Assembly (NCBI GenBank): GCA_963971285.1
Contig: OZ020245.1
Coordinates: 22,458,983 to 22,522,982 of the forward strand
DNA length: 64,000 nucleotides
Source of the DNA: Astropecten irregularis
Taxonomy: Eukaryota; Echinodermata; Asteroidea; Paxillosida; Astropectinidae
Direction of reading: 5' to 3'
How positions within the stretch are numbered: position 1 is the first letter of the stretch; the number at the start of each line of letters is the position of its first letter. The notes below the pieces were generated by a model. The model saw only the letters and a list, made by a program, of their open reading frames with translations, was not told where the DNA came from and ran no database searches. This document shows positions 35,883 to 47,754 of the stretch, piece after piece. A program made the position numbers and the translations under genes.

Positions 35883-37659
35883 AGTCAGGGGTGGATTGAA
35901 CCAATAACTGTATGTATGGGACATGCGGAAGACCCTGTCTCCATATACTGAAACAAGACTGACTGACTTCTATCTGTACTTAGAGGGTCATTATCTTGCC
36001 TGGTCCACAGCGAGGCAGTTGATGCTTCTATCAAGCTATCCAAATCATGTCCCAAGAATTGCACTGCGGATAGTCACTTCCAATACAATTCTCTCCCATC
36101 CGAGTAACTTCACATGGTCAACATTTCTCTGTGCCAGCAATCAAAGCACTAGATCTTTGGTTCAGATGATTTTCCTGGTGCAGCATTTGTAAATATATAC
36201 CTTGTCTAGTTTGGTAGAGTTTGTATGGTTGCCGAAAGGCACATAAAACATTTCAGTTAATAGCCAAGCTGCTTAAATTTGTATAATCATATCAAGTCGC
36301 TCTCTTTCCATTGTGTTTGTTTTTTGTTGCTGTATCTTCTGTTTAAATGCTGTTATAAACTGATCAAATTCATACTCCAAAGAATGTACTTTTCTTAAAT
36401 CCTAAAAATGAGGCCTGTGGAGGTAATAAGCCTGTATAGTCAGGTATGTTTCGCAGAACTCAACTCATCACTGTGTTCCAAAGGCAAGGAACCAGACTTC
36501 ATACACATGGCATGACACCATACCTTACTAAGTGGGAGGAATTGTTCATAGAATGATAGTGTTCATGAGTACCGTACAACACCCATAATGCCCACCCCCA
36601 TTGTACATTTTATATAAAAGCTAAAGGGTCCACCCAATATTGGTCTTTATAGCGTCTGGGCTTTTTTTCCACGCACCATATTGCAACACCCGTTCCCCGT
36701 AGCTCCCCAATGCTCCCATGGGCCATTAAGCAACATCTGTATGCAGAACCCATTGGAAGCGGTCTTCCACCCCTAGAATCCATCCCTCCCCCTTCCCCTC
36801 TCCCCCTCTTTCTCTCTCTCCCCCCTCCTCTATATATATGTTTGCCGGCCATTTGTTCTGCATCCCTGATTTTAGGATGATTCCTGGGCTGGGCTAGGTG
36901 GACCCTAGGGAGCCCTGTAGCCTCATCTGTATGCAGATAGCAGGGGGTTATCCACAGCAGTGCTCCACTTCATGTTACCTCCTGGTTTTTAGGAGCTTTC
37001 TCATCATCAGACGGCCGTCCAATACACACACACACACCAATCCTGGCATTCTATGTTATCATTATATTTCTACTGGCTTCTCACCCCTTCTTGTTCCCCC
37101 CTTTTCTTTGGGGCGGCCTGATGGGTCATTTTTATGATGCTAAGAGTTCAAAAACTAAATGAATTATAGATGCGTGCTGTCAAATTTGTTTTTGAGCAAT
37201 GACTAGAAGAATCTGTGTCCGATTATTTTTGAAAGATCGCTTGGGCAAATGACCTTGATGTCTTTGTGTCTGCCTTTAAGATTTTCAACCTTTTGGGGTT
37301 TTTCACACAAAACCCTGCGTTTGCAATGTAGGCCTAACGACCTAAACAGAAATGAAAATTTGAGGGTAAAACCATAGACTGAAGCATGTGGTTTTATGAT
37401 ATTTGATCAAAATGCCTGTGAAAACAATGCTCTTCCTTTTTCTGGAATTCTCTTGAGTTCTTTGCATCGACCGTGAAAAAAAAGTACATTTTTGGTTTGC
37501 AAATACCTATGATCAACCTCCCCAGCTTTTCCTTCTTTCTGGGCAGAACAAGAAAAAAGGGCGCAATTTTATTTGCTCACGTCCCTGTTGCAAACTACTT
37601 CATATGTCTTGTATGGGTTGTACCCTTTGCTTTAATCTTGAACAAAAAAATGTATTGTT

Positions 37660-38165
37660 TATTATTATTCAATACAAGTAATAAACTGCTGCAAACTGCT
37701 CATCAGCCAAAATAATGACCTGAAATTTATAAAATGCTTGGAGTTAGGAGGGCCTGACGCATTTTGATCCTAGCAGGATCTTTAAATTGATTATTGATTA
37801 TTATTGCCTGGAGTTAGGAGGACCTGGCGCATTTCATTCCTTGCAGGATCTTAATCGAAGGCTAAAATGACATTTGTCTTGTCATTTTAGCCTTTGATAA
37901 AGATCCTGCTTGGATAGAAGCATATCAGGGGTCGATTTCACTAACGCTTTGCGATCATCGTAAAGCCCAAATCCATCGCTAAACGGAAATTTGTTACGCA
38001 AAGTAGCGATCGATTTTCTGTTTAGCGATGGATTTGGGCTTTACGATGATCGCAAAGCGTTAGTGAAATTGACCCCAGGTCCTCTAACTCCAAGCAATTT
38101 CAGGTCATTATTTTGGCTGATGACCACTTTACACCAGTTAATCATTGGTATTGTTTATTATTTTT
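37660..38165. repeat. 'GGAGTTAGGAGGGCCTGACG' repeat cluster, split by a palindrome
   Basis: AAGTAATAAACTGCTGCAAAC, GGAGTTAGGAGGGCCTGACG and a second unit GGAGTTAGGAGGACCTGGCG, then the opposite arm (TAAAGATCCTGCTTGGATAG). The latter is interrupted by 37926-38078 and resumes TCCTCTAACTCCAAGCAATT and CATTATTTTGGCTGATGACC. A fold-back element with an internal duplication and a nested insertion. Confidence 0.82.
37926..38078. repeat. Near-perfect palindromic element (family C-like ends)
   Basis: CAGGGGTCGATTTCACTAACG to CGTTAGTGAAATTGACCCCAG. The arms match over roughly 65 bp (GCTTTGCGATCATCGTAAAG ... inverse), with a short middle (TTTGTTACGCAAAGTAGCG). It would form a strong hairpin. It splits a copy of the 'GGAGTTAGGAGGGCC' repeat. 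Confidence 0.92.
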
Positions 38166-38486
38166 GTAAAATATTGCATTTATTGTTCACTTTTATCTTG
38201 TTCCTTAAAAATCTGGAAACCTCCATGTAAATTGGTTAAAAGAGGTAGAAGAAATAAACATAATGTTTTTTAATAGCTGCCAAGCATCAGAGAAATGTAC
38301 ACATGCGTCAACTGTAGCAGAAAGCGGTCTCTTTACCATGGTAAATGTTTGAAAAACTGGGATCTTTTTTTTCCCTTTGGTTTGTGGTGGCTGCAAATCT
38401 TCTTCCACAATGGTCAGGGTTTAACTCCCTAAGGACTTGGAAGGGGCATTTGATGGGAGAGGTAAGGGGGTTACACTTGATGCGGA

Positions 38487-38513
38487 GGGGAGGGGAGGGG
38501 AGGGGAGGGTGGG
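38487..38513 (+). repeat. (GGGGA)n tract, G-quadruplex motif
   Basis: Five consecutive G runs separated by single A, matching the canonical quadruplex pattern with one-base loops. Confidence 0.8.
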
Positions 38514-39304
38514 GTTGATGGTTACACCCTGAAGGGAAGTGCCTTTCATAGCCATCTGACTATGACTCGGTTTTAGTGTGTGTATATAAATACTGCCCGG
38601 GGATCTTAAAAAATCTGCCAATGATAATGTTGTGCTCATGTGTGCACCATCTTGACTCATACAGGAAAGCCTCTCATGGTGGATAGTAGGTGGGGGGTGG
38701 GGGGAACATAACGGACCCCTTAGTCTCTTTCCAGAGGGATGGGTTAGGTATACGGGAGGCACTCCCCTCTCCCCCGCCTTCCCCCCAGCGTTGCTGTCCC
38801 CCGGGTGTGGAGTGCATACAGCACTGTGTAGTGATCGGCTTCAACGTGCTGGCCGGGCAGGGCAGTACCGTTGAGATCCAACCTGTGACATGCATGTGCC
38901 CTTTGTGCAATGTTTGCTCAGGACACATTGAACGAACGTGCTTGCTGGGCTTGTTGGCAGGAGGGTTGTGTATACCATTGTGTACAGACATATACTAGCT
39001 TTTCAATAATGGCAATGAGGCCAAAAGTCAGATTCGGAGTCTGAATCGTAAACTGATTGATGTTGTTTCCTTTTGTGACACTGTACTACTGTGCATCATA
39101 TCCCACCTTATATTCAGTCTAGAAAGTCATAGTGTGAAGGCGGGCTGGACTTCATGACAAGACTTTTGATCTTTTATGCTGGTACAAGCATTTAGAAACA
39201 AAGGCCTCTTGTTGTCTTTGAAAGCTTTCATTTGTTGTCGAGTATCGTGCTTGATTTTGTTTGATTTCTTGTCTTTTTTGTTCCTTTGATTTTCCATTTT
39301 TTTT

Positions 39305-39470
39305 TTCCAAGTAATAAACTGCTGCAAACAGCTCATCAGCCAGAATAATGACCTGAAATATATCAAATGCTTGGATTAAGGAGAGCCTTACACGTTTCGA
39401 TCCTTAAGCCTTTGAGAAAGATCCTGCTTGGATCGAAACGCGTCAGGCCCTCCTAACTCCAAGCAGAATT
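39305..39470. repeat. 'GGAGTTAGGAGGGCCTGACG' fold-back repeat
   Basis: Arms: TGCTTGGATTAAGGAGAGCC and GGCCCTCCTAACTCCAAGCA, meeting at CCTTTGAGAAAGATCC. Provides the uninterrupted junction for the cluster at 37660-38165. Confidence 0.82.
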
Positions 39471-39844
39471 AAATTTGGTTTGATTTCGATCTGAGAAAAT
39501 ACAGATTTCTTTGATAACGATCTCTTTCTAGACTTGTATATTAGTTTTATACTGTGTTTATACACATGTTATGAATGTGTCTGCTTGGAAAGGAATTACA
39601 TGTAATTGCAATTATTTGGCAGGGAAAAAAAGCATAAACTTAACACAAATCTACTGACATTTCAGCAACCTAAGGTGTTCAGCAGCTTTTGAGGAAAATT
39701 ACATTGTAAGTGCATCAGTTTGCAGTGAGCGTAGATATTATAAAAATAAAGGTTTACATATAATTATTTGAGAAAATATTGTGCAGAGTCACTGATGATG
39801 TTCTCACAGATACATTGAAGCTTAGAAATATCAAAATAGGTCTA

Positions 39845-40040
39845 TAACAATACAAGTAATAAACTGCTGCAAACTGCTCATCAGCCAAAATGACCTGAAA
39901 TATATCAAATGCTTAGAGTTAGGAGGGCCTGACGAGTTTCAATCCTAGCAGGATCTTTCTCAAAAGCGTTTCAATCCTAGCAGGATCTTTCTCAAAGGCT
40001 AGCCTTGAGAAAGATCCTGCTAGGGTTGGAACTCATCAGC
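39845..40040. repeat. 'GGAGTTAGGAGGGCCTGACG' fold-back repeat with internal duplication
   Basis: AGAGTTAGGAGGGCCTGACG, then ATCCTAGCAGGATCTTTCTC twice in a row, then the inverse GAGAAAGATCCTGCTAGG. Fragments of the same family occur near 20558-20625 and 55320-55440. Confidence 0.8.
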
Positions 40041-40482
40041 ATTAGTTCTATAACAATTTAGAATCAGGATTTCCTGCCCTACATTTGTTCATGTGTTTTC
40101 TCTGCCAGACAAGAATTCAAGTTGCTTAGTAGATCATTGAATAGTCTCAGCTTGTGAGCAGAAAGACTGCACTTGCTGCACTTGGAGGTCCAGGGTTCAC
40201 ATCTCACTGTGTCTTTCTCCGGCAATCATTGATAAAAGGAACCAGCCAGTTATACAGCTGCAGTAGAGCAGTCCACGTTCATAATCATTATTCTCTCCTT
40301 GTGAAGTACTAGCTTTTCTTAGCATGTTGCAGTTGGCTTGATCATAAAATTTGCACACTGTTGAGTAGCCAGTAGGCCAATGCAAATATATCTACCAAGA
40401 TTGTTCATTAGAATGGCATATATGTATAATATCATTGCCATCAAGCCTGAGCTAGTTACATACACACCCTTAGTACAAGACC

Positions 40483-40652
40483 TAATAGGGCTCCGCGCTT
40501 GTGACGTCACATTCAAATGTTCGGACAAACAAGTCGCACGTTGCCCAGTTAACTTACATGTAAACGTTGTGAAATTTGTCTGAACATCCGGATAACTATA
40601 GCTGTCGTAAAAAGGGCGTATTCTACAAATAGCTCGAGCGGGGAGCCCTGTT
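40483..40652 (+). repeat. Family G element, copy 3
   Basis: AGGGCTCCGCGCTTGTGACG (with a CRE-like TGACGTCA at 40502-40509) to AGCTCGAGCGGGGAGCCCT. The TACGTG seen in other copies is CATGTA here. Confidence 0.87.
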
Positions 40653-43600
40653 ATCATCCTCATGACCTTACTTTCAAACCAGATAATGATAATATTGGAT
40701 AAATAGTGAGTAGTGGATCGGGATCCATTGGTACTAGTGTGAATTTGCTGTGGATTGAAAAAAACCTGAAGCTTACAGTGATAATAAGTACATTATGACT
40801 AAATCGTTTGCTTTGTAGTGAATACAAGGAGGATGTTGGATATTCCAGATTTCTTTTTATATTAAATTGATTGTAACTTGAATACTTGATTTTGTATAAA
40901 AAGTCCCCCGTTTCCAAACTTTGTCACCTTGTATCTTCCCAACTGAGTCACACTTCTTTGCAAGTGAATGATATAAGCGTCGGCTGGGGAGCGGGAAAAA
41001 GTCAGGCTGCATCTTGCCTGGGCCTTGTCCTTTTTTTTTCTCCCCTCCCTACGAAGCTATTGCACTTCTTCTCAAATTAAAAAAACCTGTGGTTGTATTT
41101 CTCCCAAGATTATTTACAAAGGCCGGGTCGAATACTCGACATGCTTTCTAATTTTGCCTCATAACAGCTGGGCAAAATGGTGAATGGCATCCCCGGTGCT
41201 CTTCAAACACGGCATCTTTCTGCTGTGGCCCCCTAAAGCCAACAATGGAAATGGTACATTAAGAAGACAAACATGTTGGGCACGGCCTAAGTTTGGCCCT
41301 GCTCATGGCTCTGCATTTTGAGCAATTACTTGGTGGTTCCTCGGGAGGTTTCAAGTGACAACTGAAGGGTCTGGTGGTGACGCACACTCGTCAAAGGGGC
41401 AAATACTACTGGCACTTGCTGACCAATCAGAGATCGGCAACCTCCTTCCCCCCTAACTCATCCCCCCTCCCAATACTGTCCAAGCCAGTTTTTTTTTTTT
41501 CATTTTTGGGGAGTATAGCTCCGGCAGAGCGCTGGCAGCAGCCCGCCAGCCCGCCAGCCAGCCAGCAGGGAGAGGATATGCTGATAAGCATGCATCTTTG
41601 TATAAGCCATGCTTGGACTGGTACAGAACAGGCTGAGTGGTGTGGGCGTCAGCAAATACGGTCCTCCTCATGGTGGTACGATAGTGTGCATTGCAGTCTT
41701 CCGTGATCTTCCCCATCCATTTGGCCCCTTACCAGTAGTCAAAGCAGATGTAAGTTGTTTACTGAGGACTCATTCTCACTGGGGAGAAAATGGACGTGGG
41801 CTGCGACGCAAACTGTCCTTGACTCTCAATCTACCCAGCAAACATATCTCTCTAGTACTACCGTGCATGAATTATACTCCCGTAGTCCCCTTTTTCTTCC
41901 TTTTCATCCCGTTCCTCATTTTCTCCTCCTCTCTCTCGTGTCTGTCAGAAAGCTTGCAGGGAAGTCCTCAGGTTTCCCAGGCCTAGCCAGGGCTCAGTGA
42001 AAGGATAATCCTACTGCCGACCCTTTTCTCTTTCTCTTCTCCTGTCTCGGTTTTTTTTTTTTTTTTTTTTTCGTCCCCTCTTTGGAGTGAGTACTAGGGG
42101 AGTCCCAGATGCATTCTGAAGTATCCCCTCATTAAGCTCAGCCATTGATTCGCCACTGAGGGAGCAGGGGGGGGGGGGATGGCAAAGACTGCAAGCAAAT
42201 TTGCCCAATCAATGCTCAGAGCCTAACTAATGGCTAATGGGGGCTAGAGAAAGGCCACAAACTGGGGCAGTGCAGGGGCCCCCGACTTTGTTTGGGGACC
42301 AGTGTTGGTAAACAACCCAGGGCTGAATGCACAGGAAAGGGGACCACTTATCTCTGTGACTGGTAGGAGAAATTGTTTGCTAGACACATACAGGTGAAAA
42401 CCCCCAAAAGGTGGACACGGTTTAAGCAAAAAGTTCAAGGCAAACGTCCACAGGGGTTTGGACGGAAAAGCAAAAAGGAAAAAATAAGAAACTAGAATCA
42501 TCAAATAGTACACTGTGCAAGCTACACAGTTATAGCTGGGAAGAGAAATGTGCTGTGAACTTCAATTCCGGACTGTGCCTCAAGAAAAAGGCGCGTTAAA
42601 CTTTGTAATAATTCAGTAATTTCAGTTTTAAAGGATAGGAAATGACATTTGTCAACAAGTTAAATGACCAAGAATGTATTTAAACACTCCCTTTTAAAAA
42701 ACACAAATTTCATACCTTTTTTGACAGTATTTTTGGGTGGAGGGAGCTGGGGTTTGGGGAAGAGGGGAGGGTTCTACCAGCTTGACTTGGGGTCTTTGGA
42801 CTTGTTATTTCTCCCTCCTGTTGACAGCTAAAGCGCATTGGCAGAACTTTATCAGATTCTCACCTCAGTTATTGTCAGATACGCAATTCTTCTCACCTTT
42901 CATTCCTGAAGTGATACCTACAGCCCTATTGTTTCATTGTCTTCCATACAGTAACTTTGAATCATATCTAAAAATACTGTAGTTGGCATGAAGGTTTTGC
43001 CAGAGAGTTCCACAACCATTTACCTGACTATCCAACTGAGATGTTAGTCAACTGGATTATGCGCTAGAGCCGATTCGCGATTGTGTCTGATTCTTCGGAA
43101 AGTTTTGTGAAGCCTTTTGTTGCATTATTTCCCCTTGAATAACGAGTGACCGACCTTGAAAGCGCCAAATTGCCGAAAGATCTGCGGTTTGACCTTGACT
43201 GAACTGAACCGGCAGCTCCGTCAGCCCCAGGCCCCCGTCCGAGTAATTCAATTTGGCCGCGATAATTTGTGTTGCACAAGCTAAATAATTGGTGGCCCAA
43301 ACAACATGGAAATGTGGTCAGAAACTCAAAGAATCTTTTGACGATTCTTGATTTAGGTGTTCAAAGCATACTAGAAAATGCTCTCAAGCTTGTGTCGCGT
43401 TCAAGGATATGCTTCCAATGCATTCAGTCGTTCTGATGCGTTTATTAGTCACCGTGCATGCCTAATTAAAACCTTTGTTAGCTAACCTTAATTATATCGT
43501 AACTACATCACCCCTCCTCGTCCCCACCGATGTCAATAGGCCTATACTGCTTCCAATGTGTTCCTGTCAGTTGTGTTGCATGATTGCATTTATGAATGGA

Positions 43601-44488
43601 CATTCTCACTTCAAAATCTCATTGTTGCATTCGCACACTCCAAAATCTTGCCATAGAGACAGATTGACTTCTCATGTTAATATGACAAATTATAAGAAAG
43701 ATTTGAGGCTTTATAACAAATTATACAGCTTCAAATTACATGGGAGAGATCGACAAAAAGATCAGTTTTAAATTCTGCAGGGAAAAAAATATTGACAGCC
43801 CACAGAGATGTCTTAGGGTAGGTCAGACGTGAAATAGTTGTTGCTAGTCACATAAATCAATTACACAGATGAATAGGAACCCATTGCACGGGGTAAATAT
43901 TAACAAGATACAGTTGGTTGCAAGGAATGTAAATATTACTGTCTCCTTTACATAGCATCAATCCTATATACTGGCCGACCACCCTCCTTATCCCCCTCCA
44001 TGGACTTTGTCCCTGTGGCGACTTTAATACCTCCCCTCGTTATGCTAACTCTTGCTCAAACCAACTGGCCAAGTTAATGAGCAAGTGAACCTCGCCGTAA
44101 TGATGCATAACATAAAAATCCCATTATTTCTTACTTTTTTTTTTTTTTCTCTCTCTCCCCCGTCACCAATTACACTTTGATATATTTGTTTTCATGATGA
44201 GTAATGCACATGTAATACCACTGTATTTACAATATAGTTCTCTGTGACCAAGTTTTAGCGTATGATGCTTGGATATCAATTTACGTTTGAAATGGAAACT
44301 TCACGATGCTCTCATATTTTTTGTGTAAAAAGGACCGTGCTGGAAATATTATCCCAGTTGCAAGGCCAAATGGATCAATTAAAGATGCCCTGTTCAAATT
44401 AAGACCTATTCTGCATTAAAAAACATGGTTTTAAATTTTGAAATGCTCTTGAGATGAGATATGAAAAGATGCCCCCCAAAAACAAGCG
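40653..44488. other. No gene seen; long repeat-poor tract upstream of the gene
   Basis: About 3.8 kb almost free of the interspersed families that crowd the rest of the window. It holds GC-richer unique patches (about 41100-41700, 42090-42320, 43060-43310, 43960-44160). Low repeat content next to a developmental regulator is consistent with regulatory DNA, but no site can be assigned. Confidence 0.5.
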
Positions 44489-44807
44489 TTAAAGGTAGTA
44501 TCATACTTTGGTTGCATACCAAAACAGAAATCTTCACAGATTTACCTATAACTTACAGTGTATAAAGATGGTGATGGTAGAAACATAACAGTTAACATTT
44601 CTGTAGGAAATACTGTATTTATCCAGAAAAGAGTAAAACCAGTCGCAACAATTATTTTTGATCTTAATAACAGATCAAAAATAAAAGAGAAAAAAAATTA
44701 GAAATACTTTGGTCGTTTTTTACTGTTTTCTCAAAAAGTGGGCACCGTATGGGACTTAAATTTTCACAGATGACTGTTACTGTATCTCTCTTGATATTTT
44801 TCTTTTA
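44489..44807 (-). repeat. Family A TTAA element, copy 5 (3' truncated)
   Basis: Starts TTAAAGGTAGTATCATACTTTGG and follows the family through 'CTCTTGATATTTTT', then stops before the distal inverted repeat. Confidence 0.8.
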
Positions 44808-44890
44808 AGGATAAATAACAGCTAATTTTAAACCAAAAATCATTTGCCATTTAATCAGGCAAATCAATTAAGGTTGATTTAAACAAAAAT

Positions 44891-44933
44891 GTAATCATCA
44901 AATAACCACAAGGGAAACTGACTGGATTAATTC
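44891..44933 (-). repeat. SINE tail fragment
   Basis: ATCATCAAATAACCACAAGGGAAACTGACTGG matches the SINE tail inverted; no tRNA-like part remains. Confidence 0.65.
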
Positions 44934-45117
44934 CAGGGTCCGTGGTAATTCGAAAAAAAATATGTGCAAACATTTTTAAAGGTCTTATTTTCAGAATTGT
45001 TGTTTATTTTTGAATGACATTTTGCATTGCACAAACAAATAGTCAATCAACATTTTGATTCACTTAAGAAAATAGTTTTTATTTTAGTTGCCCAAGCAAC
45101 CACCTGATACTCTGTAC

Positions 45118-45388
45118 CATCCTGAATCCTCCACAATCCTGCAATGATCATACTTTAAAAACTGCGTTCATCCTGAATCCTCCACAGTCCTCCAATGATT
45201 TCACTTATACTCAAAATGAGAGGATCCTGAATCCTGAATCCTTCACAATCCTTCATTGGCCCTACCTTAAAATTTGCATTTATCCTGAATCCTTGTCACT
45301 CCTCCAGTGGTCCTCACTTGGAAAATGACATTATATTCTGAGTCTTCCGAAATCCTTCAAAACTACCAGGAGGATTTGGGAGGATTCA
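45118..45388. repeat. Degenerate tandem repeat, about 52-58-bp units (ATCCTGAATCCT)
   Basis: Four to five units begin ATCCTGAATCCTCCACAATCC and run through 'CAATGATCATACTTTAAAA'. The last unit is followed by an inverted GGAGGATTTGGGAGGATTCAGG. Confidence 0.85.
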
Positions 45389-46385
45389 GGTGGGCTAGGG
45401 TTATATAGTTTGCATAAATGCTGGCACAGAAAATTGTTGAATTCTGTTTTGCATTTAGAATTTCCTTCTGAAATGCTGTTAAAAGGAAAACTACATCTGA
45501 ATGTCTCCAAAAACACCTCAGCCGATTTTGATATCAATAAGTGAAATAAAAACAAAGACCAAATTTTGATAACATTTTCACAGGTTAGTGATATGGATTT
45601 GGATAACTAGACAATTGAAATGGATGCTTTCCCTTTTAACAACAGCATAACCAGTGTTGTATTATACTTATAAACCTTAGGCTTAGCATTTCCCTGTTAA
45701 ATGAGAGCAGCTATAGGATGTAATAACTAGCTCACTAACTGGCTCTACATATTGATACTAGCACAAATGTAATTCTTCATACTCTCACTAACATTATTTT
45801 GTTCTCTTTGCAATCGTTTGATGACCAATACTACATCGGGTCGTGAGATGAGAGTTTTGAGTGGGGGAAAAAATGACCGCTTGTGAGAACCTCAGTACAT
45901 GAAACCTCTAAAAGGCTAGGTTTGTTGGTTACAAGCAGATTTTGATAACGTAAAGACATCAGGAATCCATGCACTTATAAGGAACTTTTATACTGACGAG
46001 GTCACATCACTTCTTTTTGGCTGTTTTTCCAGTTGAACAAAAATTTGTTTCTCCCTTTCCGCTCTGCAAATAGAACGGACAGAAATACACCAAGAAAGTA
46101 GAACGGGCCCGTGCTCTGAGTTGATTTTTGCTTTGCCCTTGTCCTTTATGTTGAATTGGTATTCAGTGCTGACACTGTCAATGCAGGTAGCATGTCAACA
46201 CTTGTGAATGAGACAAAGGCAACAAAGTGAGAATGTGTCAGGGAGAGGAGTTACAAATACAGGTATGGAATCAGCGGGCACCGGGCGGGAAGTTTCACCG
46301 TTGGGGTGATTAGTAGTCTGCGGCCGTCACCAGCTCAATGACAACACAGGTGGCAAGAGCCAAAGGTCGTGTGATAGCGGGGAGC

Positions 46386-46392
46386 TATATAG
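46386..46392 (+). promoter_or_regulatory. TATA-like box of a candidate promoter
   Basis: TATATAG lies in a GC-richer, largely repeat-free tract (about 46260-46560), some 520 bp before the proposed start codon. If used, transcription would begin near 46415-46420 and give a leader of about 490 nt that could run unspliced into the first coding exon. A polypyrimidine tract ending in CCTCCTCTAG (about 46740-46764) offers an alternative: an acceptor for an upstream non-coding exon. No initiator element is certain. This is inference from position and composition. Confidence 0.3.
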
Positions 46393-46793
46393 GGTGCCGG
46401 CGTGTGCCGCGTCACGGTCACAAAGTTGCAAGTCGGGCCTGCAGCCACTTGACACATCTCACAGGACAGGAATTAAAGGCACGGCAGCCACTTGGCAGTG
46501 GGCAGATGGACGTAGCGGAAAACACTTCACACCTCCCCTGTCCGTTCCAGCCCCAGTGGGACCGCTACTTCTTTGGCTAAGGAGACGTCCACAAGGCATA
46601 CTCTTTCCTCCCATCCTTTTCTCCCCCACGTCCCCCCAGCTACCCCCCTCCCCTTGCAACTTGACAAATGCAGGAGGGGCCTGTGGTTATCAGATGACTA
46701 ATTTGTCGAGCCAATGAATGAAGCTTGCACCCGCCACCTTTTTTTCCCCTCCACTCCTCCTCTAGTTCTCTATCTCACTTTCTCCTTCCTTTG

Positions 46794-46834
46794 ATGTGCG
46801 TGTGTGGGGGCTGATGATGGGGGGCTTGTTTTAA
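46794..46834 (+). promoter_or_regulatory. Two overlapping upstream mini-ORFs in the putative 5' leader
   Basis: An ATG at 46794 opens a six-codon frame stopping at TGA 46812-46814. The A of that stop begins a second ATG-ATG frame of six codons that stops at TAA 46832-46834. Both are out of frame with the proposed start at 46906. If the leader is transcribed here, they could lower translation of the main frame. Confidence 0.3.
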
Positions 46835-46905
46835 CCGGCCAGCCGGCCGTGGCTTCTGACAAATTGGCCCAGGAACCCTTACCGGACCGTAGACCAGTGG
46901 ACTCG

Positions 46906-47000
46906 ATGGCTGCGTGTTGCCCTTCATTGTCATGGCAGGCACCCAGCATGGAATGCTTCATGTATCCAGAGCCGTATGCCACCAGCCTGGATGCTACAAT
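46906..47000 (+). CDS. NPAS3: Putative first coding exon of the NPAS1/3-Trachealess-like gene
   Basis: Proposed N-terminal exon of 31 codons plus two bases. The frame opens at ATG 46906, the first in-frame ATG after an in-frame TGA at 46792, and encodes a peptide beginning MAACCPSLSW and ending ATSLDAT. It ends at a consensus donor, GTAAGT at 47001. The last two bases (AT) join the single leading G of the exon at 53718 to give ATG, so the phase matches and the frame enters the bHLH region directly. No domain is recognisable in this peptide, which is short and carries several Cys, Pro and Tyr. N-termini are variable in this family, so similarity cannot be used as proof. A GTG-initiated frame runs further upstream (46804), but ATG 46906 is the more likely start. 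Two tiny out-of-frame uORFs (46794-46814 and 46814-46834) precede it. The call is inferred from splice phase and donor quality; a different first exon is possible. Confidence 0.55.
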
Positions 47001-47068
47001 GTAAGTACTGTCTATAGTGTACGTGCATGGAGTCATCATGCACTTCCCCTGGTCTCATCACACTCCAG

Positions 47069-47091
47069 CTCTCTCTCTCTCTCTCTCTCTC
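47069..47091 (+). repeat. (CT)n microsatellite near the first donor
   Basis: About 11 CT units some 70 bp after the proposed first donor. Other simple tracts: (TAA)n at 27757-27780, (CGGT)n at 2297-2326, (CA)n at 37024-37037, poly-T at 42052-42071 and poly-G near 17155-17169. Confidence 0.9.
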
Positions 47092-47754
47092 TCACCGTCT
47101 ATCTTCCCCGTCGCTCTCCTACCCTCTACCTACCCCCACCCCCCTCTTCCCGCTTGCTCGCTCACGTACGGCACCGACGACGTGCCGGCGATACGCCAAC
47201 AGACCTGGGCAAATTTGGTCTGATTTGCAATGATTGACCATTAGTGTTTGGTTTGATGTTGGTTCCGATCATGATGACTTGTTGCCATAGGGTATTGCTT
47301 TACCATGGAAAGTCATCCTTTGATGCCGCACTGTACTGGCTTAATCATTAATTACTGGATTGATTCGACTACTGAAGGAAACAGATATGTCGGCGGATGA
47401 TAATTGTAAATACTCTTATCAAGAAGGATCCATATCCTGCAGATTTTAATTCACAATGTGTCTTTAACATAATTTTACCAGAGATTCATTCGATTCAGCA
47501 CATTCATTACACCTTGTAGCATTTTACTTGAATTTTACACCATGTACTTGTCTACTTTTCCTTGATTCCGTGTTAAATTTGTTGCAATACTCAGCCAAAT
47601 AAATGTTTGTTTCTACAAAAAGTTTTTTGGGATGAGGGCTTCGTTTCAGGGCTCAGCTAGTGAAGAAATTCCACAATTGTAAGCATTATGTGTTTAGTAC
47701 GGACACTTGGTTCTAATGTTCCAATTATGTGAACAATCCTTGCATGTTATAGTA

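Larger units (their letters stand above)
32651..37659. other. No gene seen; unique DNA with scattered elements
   Basis: Between listed repeats there are AT-rich tracts. One GC-richer unique block (about 34800-35010) includes CAACGCCGCTTCCGAAAATT. There are pyrimidine-rich tracts at 35330-35375 and 36780-36830. No exon supported. Confidence 0.55.

Noticed and set aside
46804-46905. Extension of the first coding exon to a GTG at 46804
   Set aside because: It needs a non-ATG start. The first in-frame ATG after the upstream stop is at 46906.
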